Assembly (NCBI GenBank): GCA_934294885.1
Contig: CAKRAK010000003.1
Coordinates: 87,263 to 151,262 of the forward strand
DNA: 64,000 nucleotides
Origin: an uncultured Lachnospiraceae bacterium
GTDB taxonomy: Bacteria > Bacillota > Clostridia > Lachnospirales > Lachnospiraceae
Direction of reading: 5' to 3'
The notes below the pieces were generated by a model that was not told the origin of the DNA, ran no database searches, and saw only the letters and a list, made by a program, of their open reading frames with translations. This document shows, one piece after another, positions 53,209 through 61,350 of this stretch. The translations under genes were made by a program, and so were the position numbers. Each line of letters opens with the position of its first letter. Position 1 is the stretch's first letter.

Positions 53209-53330
53209 CACGAACCTCCTTATAATATCAGACGTTCTTACAAGAATTGCCACAATGGCTTTTTATAGCTTCATGCTAACTTGCAGAGGACCATCCATAG
53301 TAAAAGTGACTATGCACAAAGTCACAACTC
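53209..53330 (-). promoter_or_regulatory. Candidate L19 leader region
   Basis: About 120 bases between the predicted promoter and the rplS ribosome binding site, with a GTGACT/AGTCAC hairpin and other short repeats. Autoregulatory leaders before rplS are known in Bacillus (Rfam L19_leader), but I cannot fold or align this one, so it is a candidate only. Confidence 0.35.
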
Positions 53331-53334
53331 ATAT

Positions 53335-53363
53335 AATCTAACATAGATTGCCACAAAATGCAA
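53335..53363 (-). promoter_or_regulatory. Possible promoter of rplS
   Basis: TTGCAT and TAGATT separated by 17 bases on the minus strand. The -10 is imperfect. About 130 bases of leader would follow before the rplS ATG. Confidence 0.45.
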
Positions 53364-53421
53364 CATTTTTTTCATATTTTTACAGACTTAAAAATCTATC
53401 GAATTCCGAAACCGCCAAGGG

Positions 53422-54453
53422 CTAATCCAAAGCTTTTTTCTTATCCCGAACTGTTTTTAATTCTTCCTCATTTTGATGAATAATTGCCAGCAATTCCTCT
53501 CTTTTATATCGGATTGGAACCATATTGTTAACAAACGCATACTCACTTGCCAGTTTACTTTCATGCTCTACCAGATAAAGCACAATGGGTTCGGAACAGA
53601 CCTTATCCAGATAAAAAATCCCTCCCAAACTGATGAAACAGGCAATCAGAACAGACAGCTTTTCCATAAAATTTGCAAATATTCCCTGTACCAGAATCAG
53701 ACAGACAAAAGCAAATCCTCCTATTATAATTTTCTTTTTTGCCTGTTCAAAATTATCATCAATCCGGGTTATTTCCAGATTCACTTCATCCAACCGAAAT
53801 TTCAAATGGTCCAGATAATTTTGTATATATCGTTCTTCACTGGAATACAACTCAAACAGCTCCTGTATATTATCGGAAAACTCATTTCTATCTCTTAGTG
53901 TCAATCCACCGGTTTTCAACGCATGGGTTTCCTCCGGTTCAACTAAAATTCCTTTTTCCTTCAAAAAGCGTTCATTTCTTTCCTTTTGCTCCAGTATTTG
54001 ATTTTGTTGTTTCTCCAATTGTTCCAATTGTCCGTTTAATTTGGAAACCTCTTCTTCCAACAGCGCAATTTTATTCTTCGAACCTTCCTCATCAAAATTT
54101 AACTTTGGATAATTTTCTATCTGCCTTTTGATTAATTTAACCCCATAAAATGCACTCCAGGTTCCCAACCCACCGGCACAAAGCATAAAGATACCCATAG
54201 TGGCCCCTATCTTGGATCCGATTATGAAAACAATCAGACAGATTGCAAATACAAGGGCAAGTAAAATGATATAGCAGATTCTCGTTATCGTCCGGGCAGT
54301 GGCGATTTCCTTTCTTTGAGGTATATATCTTGCATGAAAACGTTCATTCTCCAAGGAAAGAGTAACATCCTGTATTTTATTTTTCGTTTCATAAATCTGC
54401 TCTGCAATTTTTATTATATCAGATTTTTCACATGATTCATCCTGTATACTCAT
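53422..54453 (-). CDS. Unknown membrane and coiled-coil protein
   Basis: 343 residues. Two membrane segments near residues 55-103 (rich in I, L, V, F), a charged glutamate/lysine/glutamine stretch likely to be a coiled coil at 125-165, a second pair of membrane segments at about 241-283, and a C-terminal lysine/glutamate-rich tail. I do not recognise the family. It has no signal peptide. The ATG at 54453 has AAAGGAG upstream. It lies between trmD and rplS, genes that are often adjacent, so it may be an insertion in the usual order. It could be an envelope protein that organises a membrane complex. Confidence 0.7.
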   Translation of the reverse strand: MSIQDESCEKSDIIKIAEQIYETKNKIQDVTLSLENERFHARYIPQRKEIATARTITRICYIILLALVFAICLIVFIIGSKIGATMGIFMLCAGGLGTWSAFYGVKLIKRQIENYPKLNFDEEGSKNKIALLEEEVSKLNGQLEQLEKQQNQILEQKERNERFLKEKGILVEPEETHALKTGGLTLRDRNEFSDNIQELFELYSSEERYIQNYLDHLKFRLDEVNLEITRIDDNFEQAKKKIIIGGFAFVCLILVQGIFANFMEKLSVLIACFISLGGIFYLDKVCSEPIVLYLVEHESKLASEYAFVNNMVPIRYKREELLAIIHQNEEELKTVRDKKKALD

Positions 54454-54495
54454 ATTCCTGTCTCCTTTCACAAATAATATGGAATAGGCGTTTGC

Positions 54496-54577
54496 GAAAC
54501 CATCAGTAACCTACATTGATTTGTGTAAAATTTAATTATATATATTAAATTTACACAAAAAATGTACTGATGGTTTC
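54496..54577. repeat. Long imperfect palindrome between trmD and the next gene (element A)
   Basis: Outer arms of 13 perfect bases (GAAACCATCAGTA and its complement), then a bulge, a CAT/ATG pair, a small loop, and an inner arm TTGTGTAAA-TTTAAT with its complement around TATATAT. It spans 82 bases and lies just past the trmD stop codon. It has no T-run for termination. A shorter related element is at 55900. Confidence 0.75.
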
Positions 54578-54581
54578 TCGA

Positions 54582-55334
54582 TTACTGCTCCCTATTATTT
54601 TCCATATATTCTCGGTACAGATCCGGACGATACTGCTTTGTTCGTTGAATAGATTGTTCCAATCTCCATTTTTCAATATTCTTATGATGCCCGCTTAACA
54701 ATACCGAAGGAACACTTTTATCCATGAATACTTCAGGTCTTGTATACTGGGGATATTCCAATAAATTATCGTGAAATGTTTCGAACTCTGCACTATCACC
54801 GTTGTTCAACACACCCGGAACCAGTCTTGAAATGGTATCGATCATAACCATTGCCGGCAGTTCTCCACCGGTTAATACATAATCCCCGATAGAAACCGGA
54901 TCTGTTACGATCATTTCCAATACACGTTCATCCACACCCTCATAATGTCCACATAGGAAAATCAAATCCTCTTCCCCGGCAAATTCTTTTGCCATAGCCT
55001 GATCAAAAACCTTTCCCTGAGGTGTCAGATAGATTACTCTTGGCTTTTTTCCTTGAAAGCCGGTCTTTGAGAGATTTTCTCCTTTAGAAGTTCTTGACTG
55101 AATCCGATCAAGAACATGACAATAACAGTCATAGATTGGCTGTGCCTGCATTACCATACCGGCTCCACCGCCATATGGATAATCATCTACATGTCCATGC
55201 TTTTCCTTTGTAAATGCGCGGATATCCGTAGCATCAATGGAAATCAGATTATTTTTAATTGCCCTGCCAATAATTGAAGTATCCAGTCCCCGAAGCACCA
55301 TTTCCGGGAATAAAGTTAACACATGAAAATGCAT
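54582..55334 (-). CDS. trmD: tRNA (guanine-N1)-methyltransferase TrmD
   Basis: 250 residues; methylates G37 of tRNAs. It is a SPOUT-fold enzyme with a deep knot: SIGDYVLTGGELPAMVMIDTISRLVPGVLNN is the knot and SAM site, and FPEMVLRGLDTSIIGRA is the N-terminal start. The ATG overlaps the rimM stop by one base (TGATG), the conserved rimM-trmD coupling. Element A starts seven bases past the stop. Confidence 0.97.
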   Translation of the reverse strand: MHFHVLTLFPEMVLRGLDTSIIGRAIKNNLISIDATDIRAFTKEKHGHVDDYPYGGGAGMVMQAQPIYDCYCHVLDRIQSRTSKGENLSKTGFQGKKPRVIYLTPQGKVFDQAMAKEFAGEEDLIFLCGHYEGVDERVLEMIVTDPVSIGDYVLTGGELPAMVMIDTISRLVPGVLNNGDSAEFETFHDNLLEYPQYTRPEVFMDKSVPSVLLSGHHKNIEKWRLEQSIQRTKQYRPDLYREYMENNREQ

Positions 55335-55861
55335 CAGTCCACCTCCATTCCCTTCATAAGTGCTACCGTAATCTTTTTATGTTCAATATCAATATCCTTA
55401 ATACATTCTTTGATCGCCGGAAGCAGTAATTCCTTTTTATGAGAATCTGTAATTACATATACATCATTGGCTCCTGTCGGAATCACTTCTGTCAAAACAC
55501 CAAGCTCTTTTCCTTCTTCCGTAACAACAGGCAATCCCATGAGATCGGCAATAAAAAACTCATCCTTTTGAAGCTTAACGGCATGATCCCTGTCTACATA
55601 AAGTTTACACTGCTTATATTTTTCAATATCATTTATATTATCATAACCCTCAAACCCAAGAATGACCATGTTTTTAAAAAACTTCGCACTCTTACAGGTC
55701 ATGGGAATCCATTCATTTTTATATTCAATATAACACTCTTTTAATTTTTTGAACCTCTTATTGTCATCCGTCATAGGAAACACCTTCACTTCACCACGAA
55801 TACCGTGGGTGGAGGTAATGGTTCCAATCTGCAGCAAATTATCTAAAATTATTTCTTCCAT
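55334..55861 (-). CDS. rimM: 16S rRNA processing protein RimM
   Basis: 175 residues; chaperone for the 30S head, binding S19 in late assembly. Two beta-barrel domains: LLQIGTITSTHGIRGEVKVFPMTDD at the N-terminus and the PRC-barrel domain DEFFIADLMGLPVVTEEGKELG. The ATG at 55861 is preferred over a GTG two codons earlier; AGGAG lies five bases before it. The leader contains element B and a possible promoter. Confidence 0.95.
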   Translation of the reverse strand: MEEIILDNLLQIGTITSTHGIRGEVKVFPMTDDNKRFKKLKECYIEYKNEWIPMTCKSAKFFKNMVILGFEGYDNINDIEKYKQCKLYVDRDHAVKLQKDEFFIADLMGLPVVTEEGKELGVLTEVIPTGANDVYVITDSHKKELLLPAIKECIKDIDIEHKKITVALMKGMEVD

Positions 55862-55899
55862 TTGCACTCCTCTTTCTATGAATCCAAACAGATGATTGT

Positions 55900-55946
55900 G
55901 AAACCCTCAACAACCTGCATAAATAATATAGCATACTGAAAGTTTT
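55900..55946. repeat. Shorter hairpin element related to element A, upstream of rimM (element B)
   Basis: On the minus strand it ends in AGGTTGTTGAGGGTTTC, matching AGGTTACTGATGGTTTC of element A at 14 of 17 positions; its other arm contains TCAGTA as in A. It can form a nine-pair outer stem with G-T pairs. A TTGTAA-16-TATTAT promoter-like pair (55923-55950) overlaps it. Confidence 0.55.
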
Positions 55947-55967
55947 ACAATTATCCGACAAATATGA

Positions 55968-55994
55968 AATAAGCCGGCGACTTATGTCGCCGGC
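55968..55994 (-). terminator. Terminator-like hairpin after khpA
   Basis: A nine-base perfect GC-rich stem (GCCGGCGAC and complement) with a four-base loop, followed by TTATTTCA on the minus strand. The T-tract is modest. It starts 16 bases past the khpA stop and would separate khpA from rimM. Confidence 0.75.
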
Positions 55995-56009
55995 GTTACC
56001 GAGCCATCA

Positions 56010-56237
56010 CTATTTGATAACTACGACTACCTTCTTATCACCCTTTGAGGCAGCTGCTTTCACAACTGTACGGATGGATTTTGCAATCCGTCCCTGCTTA
56101 CCGATTACCTTGCCCATGTCTTCCTGAGCAACCTTAAGCTCAACATAAATAGCATCTTCTTTTGAAGTCTCAACAACTTCAACATCTTCAGGGTGATCAA
56201 CTAGGGATTTTGCGATTACTTCAACCAATTCCTTCAT
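56010..56237 (-). CDS. khpA: KH-domain RNA-binding protein KhpA
   Basis: 75 residues; a one-domain KH protein that binds RNA, in Firmicutes with partner KhpB (Jag). The GXXG loop is in GKVIGKQGRIAKSIRTVVKAA. It begins MKELVEVIAKSLVDHPEDVEV. It follows rpsP by 20 bases, in the standard rpsP-khpA-rimM-trmD order. GGGAGG precedes the ATG, with a longer-than-usual spacing of about nine bases. Confidence 0.95.
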   Translation of the reverse strand: MKELVEVIAKSLVDHPEDVEVVETSKEDAIYVELKVAQEDMGKVIGKQGRIAKSIRTVVKAAASKGDKKVVVVIK

Positions 56238-56257
56238 TTACAATAACCTCCCTGGTC

Positions 56258-56503
56258 TTACTTCTCGATTCCAGCCTGCTTTAATAACTTAGCAACTGTG
56301 TCTGTAGGCTGAGCACCATTTGCTAACCACTTCTTTGCAGCCTCAGCATCAATCTTAACAACGCTTGGCTCCTGGTTAGGATCATAAGTACCGATTTCCT
56401 CGATGAATCTACCATCTCTTGGAGAACGAGCATCTGCAACTACTACTCTATAGAAAGGATGTCTCTTATATCCCATTCTCTTTAATCTCATCTTTACTGC
56501 CAT
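56258..56503 (-). CDS. rpsP: 30S ribosomal protein S16
   Basis: 81 residues, protein MAVKMRLKRMGYKRHPFYRV. Small-subunit protein needed for 30S assembly. Blocks VVADARSPRDGRFIEEIGTYDPN and WLANGAQPTDTVAKLL are conserved. The ATG at 56503 has AAGGAGGTG six bases upstream; 25 residues of a longer frame are rejected. It is read with ffh upstream (98-base gap) and khpA downstream. Confidence 0.97.
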   Translation of the reverse strand: MAVKMRLKRMGYKRHPFYRVVVADARSPRDGRFIEEIGTYDPNQEPSVVKIDAEAAKKWLANGAQPTDTVAKLLKQAGIEK

Positions 56504-56601
56504 GTCTTTCACCTCCTTCATAATCTGTACCAAAGGTACTGCTAAATATAGCATATATGTTAAAACCATAATTTTCAAACTGGTTTTCCCATCAATATCA
56601 A

Positions 56602-57945
56602 TTAAAATCCAAATGGCATTCGGAATCTTTTTCCTTTTTTACCACCCATCAGACCGGACAACTGTTTCATTTGTTTACGGGTCTGCTCAAACTGTTTCAG
56701 CAAACGATTCACTTCACTTACATCTACACCGGCGCCCTTTGCAATTCTGCGTTTCCGGCTTGGATTAATAATACCCGGATTGGCGCGTTCTTCCTTTGTC
56801 ATAGACAATATAATCGCCTTTGGACGATTCATCTGTTTTTCATCAATCTCAACGTTTTTAAGCTGATTTCCCATTCCGGGTAACATAGAAAGCATATCCT
56901 GCATGCCTCCCATTTTTTCCATCTGCTCAAAGCTGTCTAAGAAATCATTAAAATCAAATCCCTGTTTGCTCCGAAGCTTCTGCTCCATTTCTCTTGCTTT
57001 TTCTTCATCTATGGCATTCTGAGCCTTTTCAATTAATGACTCTACATCTCCCATTCCAAGGATTCGGCTTGCCATACGGTCAGGATAAAACTGTTCCAAA
57101 TCAGAAAGTTTTTCTCCCATACCAACGTAATAAATCGGCTTGCCGGTAACTGCCCGAATGGATAATGCAGCACCACCTCTGGTATCTCCATCTAACTTTG
57201 TTAAAATAACACCATCTATACCAATCTGATCATTGAAGTTTGTGGCAACATTCACCGCATCCTGACCGGTCATGGCATCTACTGTTAAAATCGTACAGGT
57301 GACATTCACATTTTCTTTTATCTGTTTTAATTCTTCCATCATGGCTTCATCTACATGAAGTCTTCCGGCAGTATCCAAAAATACAATCTGAATATGATTC
57401 TTTGCAGCATGTTCAACAGCTGCCTTTGCAATATCTACAGGAGAATTCTGGTCACCCATTGTAAATACAGGCACACCCTGTTTTTCTCCGTTAATCTCTA
57501 ACTGTTTGATAGCGGCAGGACGATACACGTCACAGGCGGTCAGTAAGCATTTTTTGCCTTTTTCTTTGTATTTTCCGGCAAGCTTTGCAACAGTAGTTGT
57601 TTTACCGGCACCTTGCAGACCACACATCATGATAACAGTAACTTCATTAGATGGCAGTAAATGAATCTCTTCCGTATCGGAACCCATCAGCTTATCCATC
57701 TCTTCCTTTACGATCTTAATGACCATCTGTCCCGGATTCAGACCCTTTAATACATCCTCACCTACGGCTCTTTCACTGACAGCATTAATGAATTTCTTTA
57801 CAACCTTGAAGTTAACATCTGCCTCAAGCAACGCTCTCTTGACTTCCTTCATGGCATCCTTTACATCTGCCTCTGTCAAAGCTCCCTTGCTTCTTAACTT
57901 TTTAAACGCATTTTGTAATTTATCAGATAAACTTTCAAATGCCAT
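56602..57945 (-). CDS. ffh: Signal recognition particle protein Ffh
   Basis: 447 residues; the SRP GTPase that, with 4.5S RNA, targets membrane proteins to FtsY and the translocon. N-domain (MAFESLSDKLQNAFKKLRS), G-domain with GLQGAGKTTTVAKLAG and DTAGRLHVDEAMMEEL and TKLDGDTRGGAAL, and the methionine-rich M-domain (MEKMGGMQDMLSMLPGMG, then the C-terminal SRP RNA-binding helix). The tail GLMGGKKGKRFRMPFGF is basic. It follows ylxM by 16 bases; GGAGAG precedes the ATG. No 4.5S RNA gene is seen in the window. Confidence 0.97.
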   Translation of the reverse strand: MAFESLSDKLQNAFKKLRSKGALTEADVKDAMKEVKRALLEADVNFKVVKKFINAVSERAVGEDVLKGLNPGQMVIKIVKEEMDKLMGSDTEEIHLLPSNEVTVIMMCGLQGAGKTTTVAKLAGKYKEKGKKCLLTACDVYRPAAIKQLEINGEKQGVPVFTMGDQNSPVDIAKAAVEHAAKNHIQIVFLDTAGRLHVDEAMMEELKQIKENVNVTCTILTVDAMTGQDAVNVATNFNDQIGIDGVILTKLDGDTRGGAALSIRAVTGKPIYYVGMGEKLSDLEQFYPDRMASRILGMGDVESLIEKAQNAIDEEKAREMEQKLRSKQGFDFNDFLDSFEQMEKMGGMQDMLSMLPGMGNQLKNVEIDEKQMNRPKAIILSMTKEERANPGIINPSRKRRIAKGAGVDVSEVNRLLKQFEQTRKQMKQLSGLMGGKKGKRFRMPFGF

Positions 57946-57961
57946 ACTGCTCTCCTATCAA

Positions 57962-58336
57962 TCAATAGCTTTCATAGATTTGTTTGGACAAAAATTCAAT
58001 CTCATCCATTCTCTTTATCAGGTCGTCCTGTAAGGTTAATGCCTTTAATTCCGTCGCAAGTTCATGAATCCTGCTGACTCTTTCCTTTGTCTCTAAAAAT
58101 TTCTCCACAAGCTTCAGCTTGTTTTCATAATCTTCTAAAATCTTATCACAGCGTTTTACCAGATCATAAACACTTTGCCGACTGATTCCTTCGTCTCTTG
58201 CAACCTCCGAATAGGATAAATCATTCATTACAATGTCGGAATATATATTCTTCTGATGTTCTGTTAACAGTTCTCCGTAAAAATCAAACAACAAAGCTCT
58301 TTTTTCAATCTCTTCCATATCATGAAGCACTTTCAT
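57962..58336 (-). CDS. ylxM: YlxM, putative helix-turn-helix protein
   Basis: 124 residues of the UPF0122/YlxM family, regarded as an accessory factor of the SRP pathway with a sigma-factor-like helix-turn-helix (SYSEVARDEGISRQSVYDLVKRCDK). The family core ALLFDFYGELLTEHQKNIYSDIVMNDLS is clear. The start is uncertain: the ATG at 58336 overlaps GGGTG, and the methionine at 58318 (MEEIEKRALLFDFY) matches the usual family start but has no clear site. The order ylxM-ffh is conserved. Confidence 0.93.
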   Translation of the reverse strand: MKVLHDMEEIEKRALLFDFYGELLTEHQKNIYSDIVMNDLSYSEVARDEGISRQSVYDLVKRCDKILEDYENKLKLVEKFLETKERVSRIHELATELKALTLQDDLIKRMDEIEFLSKQIYESY

Positions 58337-58416
58337 CACCCTACGTTTCTGTCATTCTTCATGTATCCTTCAGCTAATGTTATCGAATAATGAGAGCAAA
58401 TCTGCATCATCTATTT

Positions 58417-58436
58417 GTAAAGTAAATTTACCTTAC
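58417..58436. promoter_or_regulatory. Near-perfect 20-base palindrome in the ylxM leader
   Basis: GTAARGTAAATTTACYTTAC, with one mismatched pair, begins about 12 bases downstream of the predicted transcription start. Its place fits an operator for a repressor of the ylxM-ffh-rpsP unit. Confidence 0.6.
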
Positions 58437-58453
58437 ACTCATCAGCCTTGGTT

Positions 58454-58482
58454 AGTATACATAATCTAATTGTCTTTGTCAA
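58454..58482 (-). promoter_or_regulatory. Consensus promoter of ylxM-ffh inside the end of ribF
   Basis: TTGACA and TATACT separated by 17 bases on the minus strand. The -35 lies within the last codons of ribF (stop at 58466). The leader to ylxM would be about 110 bases. Confidence 0.8.
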
Positions 58483-59395
58483 GTATTTTTTCCTTACAGA
58501 TTAAAATATCCTTTTGAATCTGACTGACTAACTGTTCAAGACCATCAAATTTTACCTCTTTTCGAATAAATTCCAGCAATTCTGTTTTAATTTTTTTTCC
58601 ATATACATCCTCATGAAAATCAAAAATATAGGTTTCAAGACCCATTTTATGGACGCCTGCAATGGTAGGCTTTACTCCGAGATTACTGATTCCATAATAG
58701 ACTTTACCATCTATCCATATCCGACTGGCATACACTCCCTTTTGAGGAACCACCTTATATTCCGGAATCACTTGATTTACCGTTGGAAAACCAATGGTAT
58801 TTCCCAAATGTTTTCCATGAACAACCTCACTGTATACAAAATATGGGTTGCCGAGCATCCGGTTAGCCAGGGCAAAATCCTCCTGTAACAATTTACGAAT
58901 CGAGGTGGAACTGACAATTTGTCCATCTGTTTTTTTCTTTGAAATCTCACAGACCAGAAACCCATATTGTCTTCCCAATTTTTTCAAGAGACCAACATCA
59001 CCGCTTCGTTCTTTTCCAAATCGAAAATCTTCTCCAACATATATGATTTCAACACCCAGTTGATTCACAAGACAGTGTGTTACAAACAACTCCGGGGACA
59101 TCGCCGCAAATTCCTTTGTAAAAGGATACTCCAACAATACATCAACACAAAACTGTTCAAAATAATTTACTTTTTCTATAGTTGTATAGATGTTTTTCCG
59201 TTCCCTTCCATTTAACACTGCATCAGGAGGTGTTCCAAAAGAAAAAACCAAGGTGTTTTTTCCCTCAGTTTTCGCTTTTTTCAATCCAGCCATCAGTAAT
59301 TGATGTCCAATATGAATACCATCAAATTTACCCAATGCAATCGCGGTATGATTCATTTGAAATTTTTCTGCTTTTTTGCCGTTTACATATATCAT
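58466..59395 (-). CDS. ribF: Bifunctional riboflavin kinase/FAD synthetase RibF
   Basis: 309 residues; makes FMN from riboflavin and FAD from FMN. N-terminal FAD synthetase domain with ALGKFDGIHIGHQLLM (nucleotidyltransferase HxGH), VGEDFRFGKERSGDV, SSTSIRKLL; C-terminal riboflavin kinase domain with GNTIGFPTVNQVI and LETYIFDFHEDVYGKKI. Full length. It follows truB by 28 bases. Supplies the FAD used by the two flavoproteins at 6605-9471. Confidence 0.96.
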   Translation of the reverse strand: MIYVNGKKAEKFQMNHTAIALGKFDGIHIGHQLLMAGLKKAKTEGKNTLVFSFGTPPDAVLNGRERKNIYTTIEKVNYFEQFCVDVLLEYPFTKEFAAMSPELFVTHCLVNQLGVEIIYVGEDFRFGKERSGDVGLLKKLGRQYGFLVCEISKKKTDGQIVSSTSIRKLLQEDFALANRMLGNPYFVYSEVVHGKHLGNTIGFPTVNQVIPEYKVVPQKGVYASRIWIDGKVYYGISNLGVKPTIAGVHKMGLETYIFDFHEDVYGKKIKTELLEFIRKEVKFDGLEQLVSQIQKDILICKEKILDKDN

Positions 59396-59423
59396 TTTGT
59401 TTACCTGGTTTCTATCGTTTCAA

Positions 59424-60356
59424 TCACAAAAACATTTTATCAGCTTTGAATACCTGATTCTTCTTATGATAACAGTAAATCGCCTTAAAAGATTGATTCC
59501 TATCATAAATCAGAAAGGATGCTCCGTCCGGCACGCCATTATCTTCCGTAAAATCAGTATTGACCTCAAAGTCATTCATATATAAAAAATTACCGTTTTG
59601 AAGCTTTTTTTCTCCCATTTCGTTAACATATAACCGGGACAGATTCGGAAACATTGCATCAATAGGCAAAATAACGGAATCCAGATTATCTTCCTTTACC
59701 AGAGCTTCGATCTTAGACAGGGTCAATGCATCCCCACTCTCAAATCTCATTCCTGTATCAGAGGAAATCACACTTTCTCTAATGAGATGTTCCATTGTTC
59801 CTCCCACACCAAGCCGGTTTCCCATATCACGACACAGACTTCTGATATAAGTTCCCTTACTACAGGATATCCGTAGTACAACTCTTGGCAGCTTGCACTC
59901 CATCACTTCAATTTCATGGATTGTTACCCGACGTGGCTGACGCTCGATTACCTGTCCCTGTCTTGCCAGTTCATAAAGCTTTTTACCGTTTACTTTAATT
60001 GCGGAAAACATGGGAGGGACCTGGTCATAGCTTCCCACAAAGGATTGAATCCCTTCCAGTACGGTCTCTTCCGATAAAGAGACCTCTTTTTTTTCTAAAA
60101 TTCTACCGGAAATATCCTCGGTATCCGTAGATACACCAAGCAAAAGGGTTGCAATATAAGTCTTATCCTTGTCCGTTAGAACATCACACAGCTTCGTTGC
60201 CTTTCCAAGACATACAACCAAAACACCTTCCGCATCAGGATCCAGCGTACCTGTATGTCCGATTTTTTTCTGTTTTAAAATGCCCCTTAGCTTTGCAACC
60301 ACATCAAAGGATGTAAATCCGGGCTCTTTATATACATTTATAATTCCATTATACAT
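59424..60356 (-). CDS. truB: tRNA pseudouridine(55) synthase TruB
   Basis: 310 residues; makes pseudouridine 55 in the T-loop of tRNAs. Catalytic aspartate in KIGHTGTLDPDAEGVLVVCLGKATKL, with the segments CSKGTYIRSLCRDMGNRLG and MFSAIKVNGKKLYELARQG. A C-terminal PUA-like region extends the protein. GGAAT precedes the ATG. It stands between nrnA and ribF in the usual infB-rbfA-nrnA-truB-ribF order. Confidence 0.96.
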   Translation of the reverse strand: MYNGIINVYKEPGFTSFDVVAKLRGILKQKKIGHTGTLDPDAEGVLVVCLGKATKLCDVLTDKDKTYIATLLLGVSTDTEDISGRILEKKEVSLSEETVLEGIQSFVGSYDQVPPMFSAIKVNGKKLYELARQGQVIERQPRRVTIHEIEVMECKLPRVVLRISCSKGTYIRSLCRDMGNRLGVGGTMEHLIRESVISSDTGMRFESGDALTLSKIEALVKEDNLDSVILPIDAMFPNLSRLYVNEMGEKKLQNGNFLYMNDFEVNTDFTEDNGVPDGASFLIYDRNQSFKAIYCYHKKNQVFKADKMFL

Positions 60357-60375
60357 ACAGATTCCTTATACTTTC

Positions 60376-61341
60376 TTATAATTCTCCTGCTGCTATCAAC
60401 TGTTCTTTAATCAAATCCGTTATTTTTAAAATAATCGTATCTTTATCACCTTCCACCTCACAGCCGGATGCTCTCACATGTCCACCTCCGTTTAATGAGC
60501 AGGCAATCAGATTGACATTTACCACAGAATTGGAACGAAGGGAACATTTGAAGGTTCCTTTTTTCGGATACTCATACATCCACAGGGCACATTCTACGCC
60601 ATCTGTGATACGAAGCGCATCCACAACACCATCTGTATCTATATTGGTTGCTTCCATTTCATCAAATACTTCCTTTTCCAGGCAGGAAACGATAACCTTA
60701 TTATCAAACATCAGAAATGCCGCATCCAATGCTTTTGCCAACATTTTATTTTGTTTAAATGTCTTCTTATAAAAGGTACCGTCAATCACCAGTGTTGTTC
60801 TGGCACCTTTTTCAATTAAAGCTCCTGCAATTTCCATTGCACGCTTTGTTGTATTGGAATATTTGAATACACCGGTATCATGAACAATTCCCAAATATAA
60901 ACACTCTGCACACTCTTGTCCTATCTTATCCTCATCTAACAGTGTATAGATTGCTTCCGCTGCCGCACAACAATCTGTTTTTAAAAAACAAACATCTCCA
61001 AATCCAACATTACTTACATGATGATCTACACACATGGTACGTTTTGCTTCGTGAAAATAAGATACAAAATCTCCATGGCGATCCAAATCACCACTATCAA
61101 CGGAAATGCATAAATCATAGGTTTTATTCTGTTTTTCATGCAGAATCCCATCTGCACCTCTTAAAAACATAAATTCCTTCTTAAAATCATCCAGATAGAT
61201 ATCCACACTCTTATCTCCGTAATTATCCAAAACATAATTATAGATTCCAAGACAGGATCCGACACAATCTCCATCCGGACGTTTATGCCCTAATATTACA
61301 ATTGTATCTGCAGCTTCAATTTCCCGTATAAAATCGTTCAA
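60376..61341 (-). CDS. nrnA: DHH-family phosphoesterase NrnA (nanoRNase/pAp phosphatase)
   Basis: 321 residues. Degrades short RNA oligomers and dephosphorylates pAp. DHH motifs: ILGHKRPDGDCVGSCLG, CVDHHVSNVGFG, LGIVHDTGVFKYSNTT, and the DHHA1 motif NGGGHVRASGCEVEG. The start codon is TTG with GGAGG five bases upstream. It overlaps nothing but lies only nine bases after the rbfA stop. Identification as NrnA rather than another DHH protein is by its place and motifs. Confidence 0.93.
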   Translation of the reverse strand: MNDFIREIEAADTIVILGHKRPDGDCVGSCLGIYNYVLDNYGDKSVDIYLDDFKKEFMFLRGADGILHEKQNKTYDLCISVDSGDLDRHGDFVSYFHEAKRTMCVDHHVSNVGFGDVCFLKTDCCAAAEAIYTLLDEDKIGQECAECLYLGIVHDTGVFKYSNTTKRAMEIAGALIEKGARTTLVIDGTFYKKTFKQNKMLAKALDAAFLMFDNKVIVSCLEKEVFDEMEATNIDTDGVVDALRITDGVECALWMYEYPKKGTFKCSLRSNSVVNVNLIACSLNGGGHVRASGCEVEGDKDTIILKITDLIKEQLIAAGEL

Positions 61342-61350
61342 ATTTTCCTC

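Noticed and set aside
54496..54577. Invertible promoter (inverton) flanked by inverted repeats
   Set aside because: The arms are 13 bases, but the sequence between them is itself palindromic and contains no properly spaced promoter; no recombinase gene is near.
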